Positions 16,118-23,631 of a DNA stretch of 64,000 nucleotides are shown here, one piece after another. This stretch comes from Palsa-739 sp035532535 (GTDB taxonomy: Bacteria; Actinomycetota; Thermoleophilia; Gaiellales; Gaiellaceae). A model generated the notes under the pieces. It ran no database searches and had not been told where the DNA came from. It saw only the letters and a list, made by a program, of their open reading frames with translations. Every line of letters begins with the position of its first letter. Within the stretch, counting starts at the first letter, position 1. A program made the translations under genes and the position numbers. The stretch is taken from NCBI GenBank assembly GCA_035532535.1, contig DATKQT010000027.1, positions 1 to 64,000 on the forward strand, read 5' to 3'.

Positions 16118-17295
16118 GGACGTCGGAGGCGCCCGGAGTGTTTCTGCGCGTGTGCGCCGTCGCCGTCGCCGCGGCGACTGCGCTGGCGGTCGCCACCGGT
16201 GGTTCCGGTTCGGTGCATCGCGTCCTTGCGGCGCTCGCCGGCCCGCCGCTCGCGGCGCTGCTCGTCGTCGCCGTCGTCGCGCACCGGCGTCTGCTCACGC
16301 CGACGGTCATCACCGGCGTGTTGCTCCTCGCGACCGCAGCCGTCCCGGGCACAGCGCACCTGGCGCTTGCGATTCCGGCATTCGCCGCGGCCGTCGTCCT
16401 CGCCGTGCTGGCGTGGCGCGGCGAGCCTGTCGCCGCCGGAGCGTGGCGCGACTACGTCACGCTGACGAAGCCGCGGATCATGACGCTGCTGCTTCTCACG
16501 GGCCTGTGCGGCGCAGCCGTCGGCGCGCACGGCCGACCCTCTGTGTCGCTGCTGGCGACGACGTTCGTCGGCCTGGGGCTCGCGTGCGGCGGCGCCGCGG
16601 CGCTCAATCACGTGCTCGACCGCGACATCGACAAGCTCATGGGGCCGCGGACGGCGGCGCGCCCCGTCGCGTCCGGCCGGATCACCGCGCCGCGCGCGCT
16701 CGAGTTCGGGCTCGCCCTCTCGGCGGCGTCGTTCACGCTGCTCGCGTCGGAGGCGAACCTGCTGACGGCGGTGCTCGCCCTCGTCGGCAACCTCTTCTAC
16801 GTGGTCGTCTACACGGGCTATCTAAAGCGGCGCGGGCCGGAGAACATCGTTCTCGGCGGGGTCGCGGGCGCTGTGCCGCCGCTCGTCGGCTACGCCGCTG
16901 CGACGGGCAGCGTCGCCGTGCCGGCGCTATGGCTGTTCGCGATCGTGTGCCTCTGGACGCCGCCGCACTTCTGGGCGCTGGCCATCCTTCTCCGCGAGCA
17001 TTACGCGCGCGCCGAGGTGCCGATGCTCCCGGTCGTGCGCGGCGAGTCGGTGACGCTGCGGCGGATCGTCGTCTACACGGTCGTGCTCGTCGTCGCGACC
17101 GTCGTGCCGGTCGCGACGGGAACGTTCGGCGCGCTCTACCTCGTCGCGGCGTTGCTGCTCGGCGGGCTCTTCCTCGCGCTCAGCGTGCGCCTGCTCCGCG
17201 CGCCGAGCCGCAAGGGTGCGGCCGGGCTCTTCCATTACTCGCTGCTGTATCTCGCGCTGCTCTTCATCGCGGCCGCGCTCGATCCGCTGCTTTAA
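16114..17295 (+). CDS. ctaB: Protoheme IX farnesyltransferase with an N-terminal membrane extension
   Basis: CtaB makes haem O by adding farnesyl to haem B. The catalytic domain (about 115-393) has LTKPRIMTLLLLT, the DxxxD prenyl-diphosphate motif in NHVLDRDIDKLMGPRTA, and the second motif YLKRRGPENIVLGG. Family length is about 300; here about 110 extra residues with roughly four hydrophobic helices precede it. That part includes GSVHRVLAAL and TAHLALA, reminiscent of half a CtaA/COX15 haem A synthase. It is the last gene of the oxidase operon and ends 13 nt from a convergent gene. Confidence 0.93.
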   Translation: MRTSEAPGVFLRVCAVAVAAATALAVATGGSGSVHRVLAALAGPPLAALLVVAVVAHRRLLTPTVITGVLLLATAAVPGTAHLALAIPAFAAAVVLAVLAWRGEPVAAGAWRDYVTLTKPRIMTLLLLTGLCGAAVGAHGRPSVSLLATTFVGLGLACGGAAALNHVLDRDIDKLMGPRTAARPVASGRITAPRALEFGLALSAASFTLLASEANLLTAVLALVGNLFYVVVYTGYLKRRGPENIVLGGVAGAVPPLVGYAAATGSVAVPALWLFAIVCLWTPPHFWALAILLREHYARAEVPMLPVVRGESVTLRRIVVYTVVLVVATVVPVATGTFGALYLVAALLLGGLFLALSVRLLRAPSRKGAAGLFHYSLLYLALLFIAAALDPLL

Positions 17296-17308
17296 AGGCT
17301 CTACGGCC

Positions 17309-17746
17309 CTAAGGCCCGGGCCGCGCGGTGATCGCCGGCTTGCCGCCGCGGTTCACGTCGAGCACGTCATACATGCGCGCTTCCTCGTGCCCGACGACGA
17401 GGCAGGCAATGCGGTATGTCCCGACGCGAGACGCGATGAACGAGAACTTCGTGCTGGATCCGGGCGGGAGGATCGGTGAAGCGGCGCCGGGGAACGCCGG
17501 CGTGACCGTCATCGCGCCGGGCACGATGGCGCAGGAGTGAATCAAAGAGCCGTGGTTCGTGCACGTCACGCGCACGCGCCAGCCGCGCGGGATGCTGACG
17601 AGGAGCTCACCGCGGCCGTAGCCGTCGAAGTTGAAGCCGTTGTTCTCGCCGTTGTAGCCCGCGACCAGGGTGACGATGGCAGTTCGCTGCTTCGCATCGA
17701 CGTGCAGGAACTGCGCCGGGTTCGGGTGGGCGACGAGCACTCCCAT
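17309..17746 (-). CDS. Blue-copper (sulfocyanin-like) protein
   Basis: The 145-residue protein is a type-1 copper cupredoxin. The ligands are His70 in SLIHSCAIV, then Cys115, His120 and Met125 in ACLVVGHEEARM, the C-x4-H-x4-M arrangement. The segment NNGFNFDGYGRGELLVSIP is sulfocyanin-like. From ATG 17746 no signal peptide is visible; upstream starts would run into the phosphoribosyltransferase gene and add no hydrophobic segment. It converges on ctaB and so belongs physically to the respiratory island. It may carry electrons to the oxidase if exported. Confidence 0.75.
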   Translation of the reverse strand: MGVLVAHPNPAQFLHVDAKQRTAIVTLVAGYNGENNGFNFDGYGRGELLVSIPRGWRVRVTCTNHGSLIHSCAIVPGAMTVTPAFPGAASPILPPGSSTKFSFIASRVGTYRIACLVVGHEEARMYDVLDVNRGGKPAITARPGP

Positions 17747-17804
17747 ATCATGACGCGTCCAGCGCTTGGAGGTCGGGGACCTGTGCACCTTCGTACGGCG
17801 CGAC

Positions 17805-18278
17805 CTACGGTAGCGGCGGCGCGCTCCAGGGAAAGTCGATCCAGCGGTCCGTTCGACGCCAGACGTACTCGCAGTTGACGATCGAACGCGGCTTCTCGTA
17901 CAGGACGGCGACGCGCGCCTCGCGCACCTTGCCGGCGATGAACTCCTTGACGAGCGCCAGCGTCTGTCCGGTGTCGGCGACATCGTCGGCGATCAGCACG
18001 CGCTGGTCGTGCAGGTCGATCGGGTCGGGAACCGGCGGGAGGAGCATGGGCACCGGGAGGCGCTCGTCGATGCCCGTGTAGAACTCGACATTGATCGTGA
18101 ACGTGTTCTTGATCTCGAGCGCGTACGACAGCGCACCGGCGGTCAAGAGGCCGCCGCGGGCGATGCCGAGGATGAGGTCAGGCTCCCAGCCGTCGGCAAC
18201 GATCTGCGCCGCCAGCTCACGGGCGCCGTCGCCGAGGTCGGGCCACGTCATCCGCTCGCGCTTGGTGGCGACGCTCAT
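17805..18278 (-). CDS. Phosphoribosyltransferase (type I PRTase fold)
   Basis: The 157-residue protein has the PRPP-binding loop VLIADDVADTGQTL (about 93-106) and an upstream LILGIARGGLLTAGAL pyrophosphate loop. This is the layout of xanthine/hypoxanthine-type salvage transferases. The hood region needed to name the base is short. The ATG at 18278 is divergent from gltX, 31 bp away. Purine salvage is the most likely role. Confidence 0.88.
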   Translation of the reverse strand: MSVATKRERMTWPDLGDGARELAAQIVADGWEPDLILGIARGGLLTAGALSYALEIKNTFTINVEFYTGIDERLPVPMLLPPVPDPIDLHDQRVLIADDVADTGQTLALVKEFIAGKVREARVAVLYEKPRSIVNCEYVWRRTDRWIDFPWSAPPLP

Positions 18279-18293
18279 CGGCCCGATTGTCCC

Positions 18294-18303
18294 ACACTAG
18301 ACT
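18294..18303. promoter_or_regulatory. Bidirectional -10: PRTase (reverse) and gltX (forward)
   Basis: ACACTAGACT contains TAGACT on the forward strand (18298-18303), 6 nt before the gltX GTG. It also contains TAGTGT on the reverse strand (18294-18299), 15 nt before the PRTase ATG. The two boxes share a central TA. gltX would be leaderless. Confidence 0.5.
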
Positions 18304-18309
18304 CGCGCC

Positions 18310-19314
18310 GTGGTCCGCGTCCGCTTCGCTCCGAGCCCGACCGGCTCGCTCCACCTGGGGAACGCGCTCAGCGCGGTCGCGAACCGCCGCTTCGCCGACG
18401 AGCATGGCGGCACGCTGCTGCTGCGGATCGACGACACCGACCAGGCGCGCAATGTCGAGGGGGGCGCACCGGAGATCGCGGCCGACCTGGAGTGGCTCGG
18501 CGTGCGTTGGGACGAGGGCCCTGTCCACCAGAGCAGCCGCTTCGTCCGGCACCGGGAAGCGGCCCACCAGATCGGCGAGCCCGACGACGAGGGCGCCCTG
18601 CGGTTTGGGCGCACGACGTTGCTGCGCCCCGACGGGACGCCGACGTATCAGTTGGCGAGCGCGGTCGACGACGTCGACTTCGAGATCACGCACGTCATTC
18701 GCGGGAGCGACCACCGCGCGAACGCCGAGCTGCAGACCGAGCTGATCCGCGCCCTCGGCGCCGAGCCGCCCGAGTTCATCCATCACGGATTGCTGCTGGG
18801 CGGGGATGGGACGAAGCTGTCCAAGCGGCACGGCGCGGCGACCGTCGCAGACCTCCGCGCGGAAGGCATCCCCGCCGAGGCGGTGCGCGCCTATCTCGAC
18901 GAGCTCGGCTTGCCGAAGCACGACGTCCATCTCGACCTCAAGCGCCTGCGCCGTCTCTCGGTCGACGCCCTTGCGGCGCTCTCCGATGACGCACTGGCCG
19001 CGCGCGTCGGCGTGGACGTTTCGCTCGCGCCGGTCCTGCGCGGCGCACGCGATCTCGCCGAGGCACGGGAATACGCGCAGATCGTGCTCGAGCCGGAGCA
19101 CGTCGACGTCGACGCCGCCGAGACGATGGCACGCTTCCGCGAGCTCGTCGAGGCCGGGGTCGAGCCGCGCGCGATCGTGCGCGAGCTGAAGGCGGTCGGC
19201 GGCGATCTGAAGTCGCTGCGGCTCGCGCTCACAGGCCGCGACCGTGGGCCCGAGCTGGCGGCGGTGATCGCTGCGCTGCCCCGGGACGAGCTCCTGCGCA
19301 GGTCCGTAGGCTAG
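18310..19314 (+). CDS. gltX: Compact glutamyl-tRNA synthetase
   Basis: The 334-residue class I enzyme has the HIGH-type motif HLGN (residues 15-18, in APSPTGSLHLGN) and KLSKR (169-173), so the catalytic fold is complete. Typical bacterial GltX is 460-500 residues. The part missing lies mostly between about 85 and 100, where the acceptor-binding insertion with its Cys-rich loop should be. The C-terminal anticodon domain is also short. Its place before cysS matches canonical gltX-cysS synteny. It could instead be a paralogue, so whether it is the only GluRS needs the full genome. Confidence 0.82.
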   Translation: MVRVRFAPSPTGSLHLGNALSAVANRRFADEHGGTLLLRIDDTDQARNVEGGAPEIAADLEWLGVRWDEGPVHQSSRFVRHREAAHQIGEPDDEGALRFGRTTLLRPDGTPTYQLASAVDDVDFEITHVIRGSDHRANAELQTELIRALGAEPPEFIHHGLLLGGDGTKLSKRHGAATVADLRAEGIPAEAVRAYLDELGLPKHDVHLDLKRLRRLSVDALAALSDDALAARVGVDVSLAPVLRGARDLAEAREYAQIVLEPEHVDVDAAETMARFRELVEAGVEPRAIVRELKAVGGDLKSLRLALTGRDRGPELAAVIAALPRDELLRRSVG

Positions 19315-19318
19315 GAGG

Positions 19319-20581
19319 GTGCGGCTCTACAACACGCTCACGCGGCGGCTGGAGGAGCTGCCGCCGCCGCCCGGGCCGATCCGGATGTACTTCTGCGGCC
19401 CGACCGTGTATCAGCGCGCGCACATCGGCAACGCGCGCCCGTTCGTCCTCGGCATGTGGCTGCGCGCGTGGCTGCGCCACCGCGGGTACGAGGCGATCCT
19501 CGTCCACAACATCACCGACGTGAACGACAAGATCTACGAGGCGGCGCCGAACGAGAGTGCCGCGCTCGCCGAACGTGCAACCGCGTGGTACGTCGAGGAC
19601 ACCGGCGACCTCGGCCTCGGGATGCCGGATGCGATGCCGAAGGCAACCGAGTCGATCCCGTCCATCGTGCGCTTCATCGAGGACTTGATTGAGGGCGAGT
19701 TCGCGTACGCGGTCGAGGGCGACGTCTACTTCCGCGTCGCGCGCGACCCCGGGTACGGGCGCCTGTCGGGGCAGCGTCCGGACCAGGTCGAGGAGCAGGA
19801 GCCCAATCCGCTCAAGGAGGACCCTCGCGACTTCGCGCTCTGGAAAGCGAACAAACCCGGCGAGGACACGTCGTGGGATGCGCCCTGGGGCCGCGGCCGG
19901 CCGGGCTGGCACATCGAGTGCTCGGCGATGGCGGAGGACGCATTCGGGCCGGCGTTCGAGATCCACGGCGGCGGGCTCGATCTGGTGTTCCCGCACCACG
20001 AGAACGAGCTGGCGCAGTCGAATGCGCTCGGGCACGAGTTCGCGCGCATCTGGACGCAGAACGGGATGCTCCAGTTCGGCGGGGAGAAGATGTCGAAGTC
20101 GCTCGGCAACGACGTCTCGATCCGCAACGTCCTCGACACGTGGGGCCGGGAGGTCGTCCTGCTCTTCTTCATGACTGCACACTGGCGCAAGCCCGTCGAC
20201 TTCACGGACGACACGTTGGCGCAGACCAAGGCGCAGCTCGAAGGCTTCCGCAACGTCTTTCGTTCGCCGAGCGAGCCCGGCGGGGACTGGTCGGCGTTCG
20301 AGGCCGCGCTCGACGACGACTTCAACACACCCGAGGCACTGGCGCTCCTCCACGGCTGGCGCGACCACGAGTTGCTGCGCCGCGGCCTCGAGCTCTTCGG
20401 CCTCGGCTCGCTCGCTGAAGCGGACGAGGCGCCGCCCGAAGTGGTGAAGCTCGCCGAAGCGCGCCGGGCGGCGCGAGCCTCCGGCGACTTCGCCGAGGCT
20501 GATCGCCTGCGCAACGAGATTGCCGATCTCGGGTGGGAGGTGCGTGACACTCCGGGCGGCTTCGACCTGTACCGGAGATGA
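19319..20581 (+). CDS. cysS: Cysteinyl-tRNA synthetase
   Basis: CysS charges tRNA-Cys. The 420-residue protein has the zinc Cys26 in RMYFCGPTVY, HIGN (35-38), the other zinc ligands in GWHIECSAM and FPHHENELAQ, and GEKMSKSLGN. The C-terminal anticodon helices are present, though the protein is somewhat shorter than the usual 460. The GTG at 19319 directly follows AGGAGG with no spacer, and it is 4 nt after the gltX stop. No later start retains the conserved N-terminus. Confidence 0.95.
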   Translation: MRLYNTLTRRLEELPPPPGPIRMYFCGPTVYQRAHIGNARPFVLGMWLRAWLRHRGYEAILVHNITDVNDKIYEAAPNESAALAERATAWYVEDTGDLGLGMPDAMPKATESIPSIVRFIEDLIEGEFAYAVEGDVYFRVARDPGYGRLSGQRPDQVEEQEPNPLKEDPRDFALWKANKPGEDTSWDAPWGRGRPGWHIECSAMAEDAFGPAFEIHGGGLDLVFPHHENELAQSNALGHEFARIWTQNGMLQFGGEKMSKSLGNDVSIRNVLDTWGREVVLLFFMTAHWRKPVDFTDDTLAQTKAQLEGFRNVFRSPSEPGGDWSAFEAALDDDFNTPEALALLHGWRDHELLRRGLELFGLGSLAEADEAPPEVVKLAEARRAARASGDFAEADRLRNEIADLGWEVRDTPGGFDLYRR

Positions 20582-21288
20582 GCCGCGAGCAGGTCTACGG
20601 GCGTCGCCCGGTGCGCGAGGCGCTGCGTGGGCAGCGCGAGGTGCTGGAGCTGTGGGCGACGGAGCGGGCGATCAAGTCCGAGTCGTGGCTGCGCGAGCTC
20701 GAGCGGCCGCGCGTCCAGACGAAGCTCGACCGCGAGATCACCGAAGAGGCGGGGACGCGCGACCACCAGGGCGTGCTCGCGTGGTGCGAGCCGTACAAGT
20801 ACGCGGACGCGTACGAGCTCGCCGGTCGCGAGCGGCCGCTGCTCGCGTGCCTCGACCAGGTCAGCGACCCGCGCAATCTCGGGGCGGTCTGCCGCAGCGC
20901 GGAAGGCGCGGGGGCCACGGGAGTCGTCGTGCCGGCGCACGGGTCGGCGCGCGTGACCGCGGCGGTGTGCCGCGCGTCCGCGGGGGCGGTCGAGCACCTG
21001 CCCATCGCCGTGGTCACGAACCTCGCGCGCTACCTCGCGGAGATCAAGAGCGGCGACCTCTGGGTCGCAGGCGCTGCCGGCGAGTCGGGAACGCCGATGT
21101 GGCAGGCCGACCTCTCCGGCTCGCTCGCCTTCGTCTTCGGGGCGGAGGGCAAGGGCCTGCGGCCGCTCGTACGGCGGACGTGCGACCTCGAGGTCTCGAT
21201 CCCGCAGCTCGGACAGGTCGAGTCCCTGAACGTCAGCGTCGCGGCGGCCGTCCTCCTGTACGAGGCGCGGAGGCAGCGCGGTGGCTGA
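20578..21288 (+). CDS. rlmB: 23S rRNA (guanosine-2'-O-)-methyltransferase, TrmH/RlmB type
   Basis: This SPOUT methyltransferase modifies a ribose 2'-OH of rRNA using SAM. The 236-residue protein has a small L30e-like substrate-binding N-terminal domain (VYGRRPVREALRG) and the three SPOUT motifs: DQVSDPRNLGAVCRSA, FGAEGKGL and IPQLGQVESLNVSVA, which form the knotted SAM site. ATGA overlap with cysS and a short overlap with the NYN gene show one transcript. Its position after cysS is the same as in Bacillus. Confidence 0.93.
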   Translation: MSREQVYGRRPVREALRGQREVLELWATERAIKSESWLRELERPRVQTKLDREITEEAGTRDHQGVLAWCEPYKYADAYELAGRERPLLACLDQVSDPRNLGAVCRSAEGAGATGVVVPAHGSARVTAAVCRASAGAVEHLPIAVVTNLARYLAEIKSGDLWVAGAAGESGTPMWQADLSGSLAFVFGAEGKGLRPLVRRTCDLEVSIPQLGQVESLNVSVAAAVLLYEARRQRGG

Positions 21289-21712
21289 GCCGACGCTCTA
21301 CCTCTTCGACGGCTTCAACCTCCTGCACGCGGGCGGATTCCGCTCCCCCGAGGAACTGCGCGACCTGCTGGCGAGCTGGGTCGCCTCCAAGGGCGCACGG
21401 GGCGTGCTCGTCTTCGACGGGCACGGGCCGGACGAGCGCCACGGCCAGCTCGAGGTGCGCTGGGCCGAAGACGCCGACACCCTGATCGAGCGGCTCGCTG
21501 CCGAGCGGCGGGGTGGGGAGCAGGTGGCGGTCGTCTCGTCCGACGAGGCCGTGCGCGGCACGTCGGGCGCGCAGGTGCGCAAGCTCTCATCCCAGAGCTT
21601 CCTCGCGGAGCTCGTGGCGCCGGTGCATGCCGACCGCATGCGTGGCGACTTGCGCGACAAGCTCGACCCGGCGACGCTCGCCGCGCTCGAGCGCCTGCGG
21701 CGCGGTCAGTGA
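21281..21712 (+). CDS. NYN-domain ribonuclease, YacP/Rae1 type
   Basis: The 143-residue protein has the NYN/PIN-like pattern of acidic residues: LYLFDGFNLLHAG at the N-terminus, VLVFDGHG around 45-52, and AEDADTLIERLA then VSSDEAVRG. Bacillus Rae1 (YacP) is a ribosome-associated endonuclease encoded at the same place between rlmB and sigH. Synteny thus supports the name. The GTG at 21281 overlaps the rlmB end, and its stop overlaps the TOPRIM gene. Confidence 0.88.
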   Translation: MAEPTLYLFDGFNLLHAGGFRSPEELRDLLASWVASKGARGVLVFDGHGPDERHGQLEVRWAEDADTLIERLAAERRGGEQVAVVSSDEAVRGTSGAQVRKLSSQSFLAELVAPVHADRMRGDLRDKLDPATLAALERLRRGQ

Positions 21713-22218
21713 GCGCCGTAATCCTCGTCGAGGGGGCGAGCGACAAGGTCGCGATCGAGACGCTCGCGCGGCGCCGGAGGCGCGACCTCGCGGCAGAGGG
21801 CGTCGAGATCGTTGCCATCGGCGGGGCGCAGGCGGTGGGTCGCGTCCTCGCGGCCCTCGGCGGGAAGCGCGTCGCCGGCCTCTGCGATGTGCGCGAGGAG
21901 GCGGGCTTCCGGCGCGCGTTCGAGCGTGCGGGCATCGCACCCGACGTCCACGTCTGCGACCCGGATCTCGAAGGCGAGCTCATACGAGCGCTCGGAGCCG
22001 GGGCGGTCGAGGAGGTGCTCGGCGCGAACGGCGACCTTAGCTCCTTCCGGACGATGCAGAAGCAGCCGGTGTGGCGCGATCGCCCGGTGCAGGATCAGCT
22101 GCGGCGCTTCATGGGCAGCGGCGCCCGGCGGAAGGCCCGCTATGCGGCCCTCCTCGTCGACGCGCTCGACCTCGAAGCCGTCCCCGCGGCGCTCGACGGC
22201 GTCCTCGCCGCGCTCTGA
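21709..22218 (+). CDS. Stand-alone TOPRIM-domain protein
   Basis: The 169-residue protein begins VILVEGASDKVAIETLA, the TOPRIM Glu motif. LCDVREEAG and VHVCDPDLEGELIRAL follow, which supply the DxD-like acidic pair. The pattern is closest to the TOPRIM module of OLD-family nucleases, but no ATPase is attached. The C-terminus is helical with basic patches (GSGARRKARYA). The GTGA overlap with the NYN nuclease gene couples the two. A nuclease or nucleic-acid-binding role is inference. Confidence 0.75.
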   Translation: MSAVILVEGASDKVAIETLARRRRRDLAAEGVEIVAIGGAQAVGRVLAALGGKRVAGLCDVREEAGFRRAFERAGIAPDVHVCDPDLEGELIRALGAGAVEEVLGANGDLSSFRTMQKQPVWRDRPVQDQLRRFMGSGARRKARYAALLVDALDLEAVPAALDGVLAAL

Positions 22219-22265
22219 GCGACCGAACACATGTTCGTATCATATTGGGTCCATCGCAAATGGAC

Positions 22266-22294
22266 TTGTAAGAATTTGGACCCCTTGCTATGTT
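22266..22294 (+). promoter_or_regulatory. sigH promoter
   Basis: TTGTAA (22266-22271) and TATGTT (22289-22294) are separated by exactly 17 bp in an unusually AT-rich stretch. The ATG of sigH follows 47 nt later. This is among the best consensus promoters in the window and would let sigH be read apart from the cysS operon. Confidence 0.65.
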
Positions 22295-22341
22295 CTTCCT
22301 CAAGTTAAGGGTGAGAGTTTGCCCTGTCCTCGAACCGGGAG

Positions 22342-23013
22342 ATGCCCGTGGCCGCTCGCAGCACTGCACGCGCGTACTCGCCACAGAAGGCTCAACGCGA
22401 GCTGGAGGATCTCCAGATCGTGCTCCGCGCCCGCAACGGGGACAGCGTGGCGATGGACGCCCTCATCCGCCGCTACACCGGTTTCGTCCGGCTGAAGGCG
22501 AGCTCGTACTTCCTCGCCGGCGGCGACTCGGACGACCTCATCCAGGAGGGGCTGATCGGCCTGTACAAGGCGGTCCGGGATTTCCGCACCGACAAGGAGA
22601 CGTCGTTCCGGAGCTTCGCCGAGCTCTGCGTCACCCGCCAGATCATCACCGCCATCAAGACGGCCACCCGCTTCAAGCACGCTCCGCTGAACACCTACGT
22701 CTCGTTCAGCCACACGCCGGCCGGCCAGGAGGGCGACGGCGAGTGCACGCTCGGCGACGCGCTGCCGGGGCCCGGCGTCCACGAGCCGTCGGTGATGGTC
22801 ATCTCGACCGAGGAGCTGCAGAGCCTCGTCTTCACGCTCGGCTCCGGCCTGTCGTCGCTCGAGGCGGACGCGCTGCGCCTCTACCTCGAGGGCGCCTCCT
22901 ACGAGGACATGGCCGAGAAGCTCGAGTGCGACACGAAGACGATCGACAACGCGCTGCAGCGCGTGAAGCGCAAGATCGTCACGCACCAGAAGACCCGCGA
23001 AGTCCTTCTATAG
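22342..23013 (+). CDS. sigH: RNA polymerase sigma factor of the SigH (sigma-70 group) type
   Basis: The 223-residue sigma factor has region 2 (ALIRRYTGFVRLKASSYF, then DLIQEGLIGLYKAVRDF for core binding and -10 melting) and a C-terminal region 4 HTH (YEDMAEKLECDTKTIDNAL). Region 3 is abbreviated. Its place after cysS, rlmB and the NYN gene is that of Bacillus sigH, the sporulation/stationary-phase sigma. No sporulation gene is visible, so a stress or growth-phase role is more careful. ATG at 22342 follows CGGGAG. Confidence 0.9.
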   Translation: MPVAARSTARAYSPQKAQRELEDLQIVLRARNGDSVAMDALIRRYTGFVRLKASSYFLAGGDSDDLIQEGLIGLYKAVRDFRTDKETSFRSFAELCVTRQIITAIKTATRFKHAPLNTYVSFSHTPAGQEGDGECTLGDALPGPGVHEPSVMVISTEELQSLVFTLGSGLSSLEADALRLYLEGASYEDMAEKLECDTKTIDNALQRVKRKIVTHQKTREVLL

Positions 23014-23433
23014 AGACCCGGCCGACCTCGTAGTCGGCAGCGAGGCGGATCCGGGTCGAACTGGTTGTTCTTCGGCGGATCGACTCGCAGTGCGCCGCGA
23101 TGCTGGACCGGCAAGTGCGTGATCGGCACGAGGTAGACGCCTGCAGTCTCCGGGCAGTAGACGGCGAACAGGTCGATCTCGCCGTGATAACTCCGTTTCT
23201 CGACGAGAGGGCTGCGATGATGAGCGTAGGAACTGCAGACGTTGAACACCACCGCTCCCTTGCGAAGGCGTCCGGTCTTGCACTGGACACGATCGACAAA
23301 ACCGTCGCGTTCGAGCATGAGATCGCAACGGGTGTTCTCCCCGTACGGGATGTAGAGGCCAATATCCGAGCGAGCGGAGCACCAGTGTGATTGCGAGTGT
23401 CGAGACGTCGCCGATGTCCTTCGGATGCCCCAC
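22979..23433 (-). pseudogene. Broken PDDEXK-type nuclease gene (two frameshifts)
   Basis: Three reading frames must be joined to rebuild one protein. The start MGHPKDIGDVSTLA is in one frame from 23433. The core IPYGENTRCDLMLERDGF, VQCKTGRL (ExK-like QxK centre) and YHGEIDLFAVYCPE is in a second. The end IRLAADYEV is in a third. Together they resemble PDDEXK_5 group I-intron-like endonucleases. Shifts lie near 23370 and 23060. The 3' end runs into sigH on the other strand. A relic of a homing-type element beside a tRNA gene is likely. Confidence 0.7.
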
Positions 23434-23509
23434 GTTGCCACCGTTGCATACGCATCGGCTGGGCCGTGTCCGCTTCGGACAGCCTGGAAGTCGCCTACGA
23501 TGAAGGCGT

Positions 23510-23582
23510 GCCGGAGTAGCTCAACTGGCGGAGCAGCGCATTTGTAATGCGAAGGCTGTGGGTTCGAGTCCCTCCTCCGGCT
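23510..23582 (+). tRNA. tRNA-Thr (anticodon TGT)
   Basis: A cloverleaf can be folded: acceptor GCCGGAG with CTCCGGC, D-stem GCTC/GAGC, anticodon loop TTTGTAA (23541-23547) with TGT at 23543-23545, and T-loop TTCGAGT. CCA is not encoded. Two stem mismatches are visible: G-A at the top of the anticodon stem and T-T in the T stem. The gene is probably functional, but the mismatches are unusual. Confidence 0.9.
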
Positions 23583-23631
23583 CTTCGTTCTCGCAAGGCG
23601 ATCTTCTAAAAACTGATAAAAGGTCTAAATC

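Noticed and set aside
23100..23390. A forward 96-codon frame over the nuclease relic
   Set aside because: The reverse strand carries recognisable PDDEXK_5 segments in three frames; the forward frame shows no family features.
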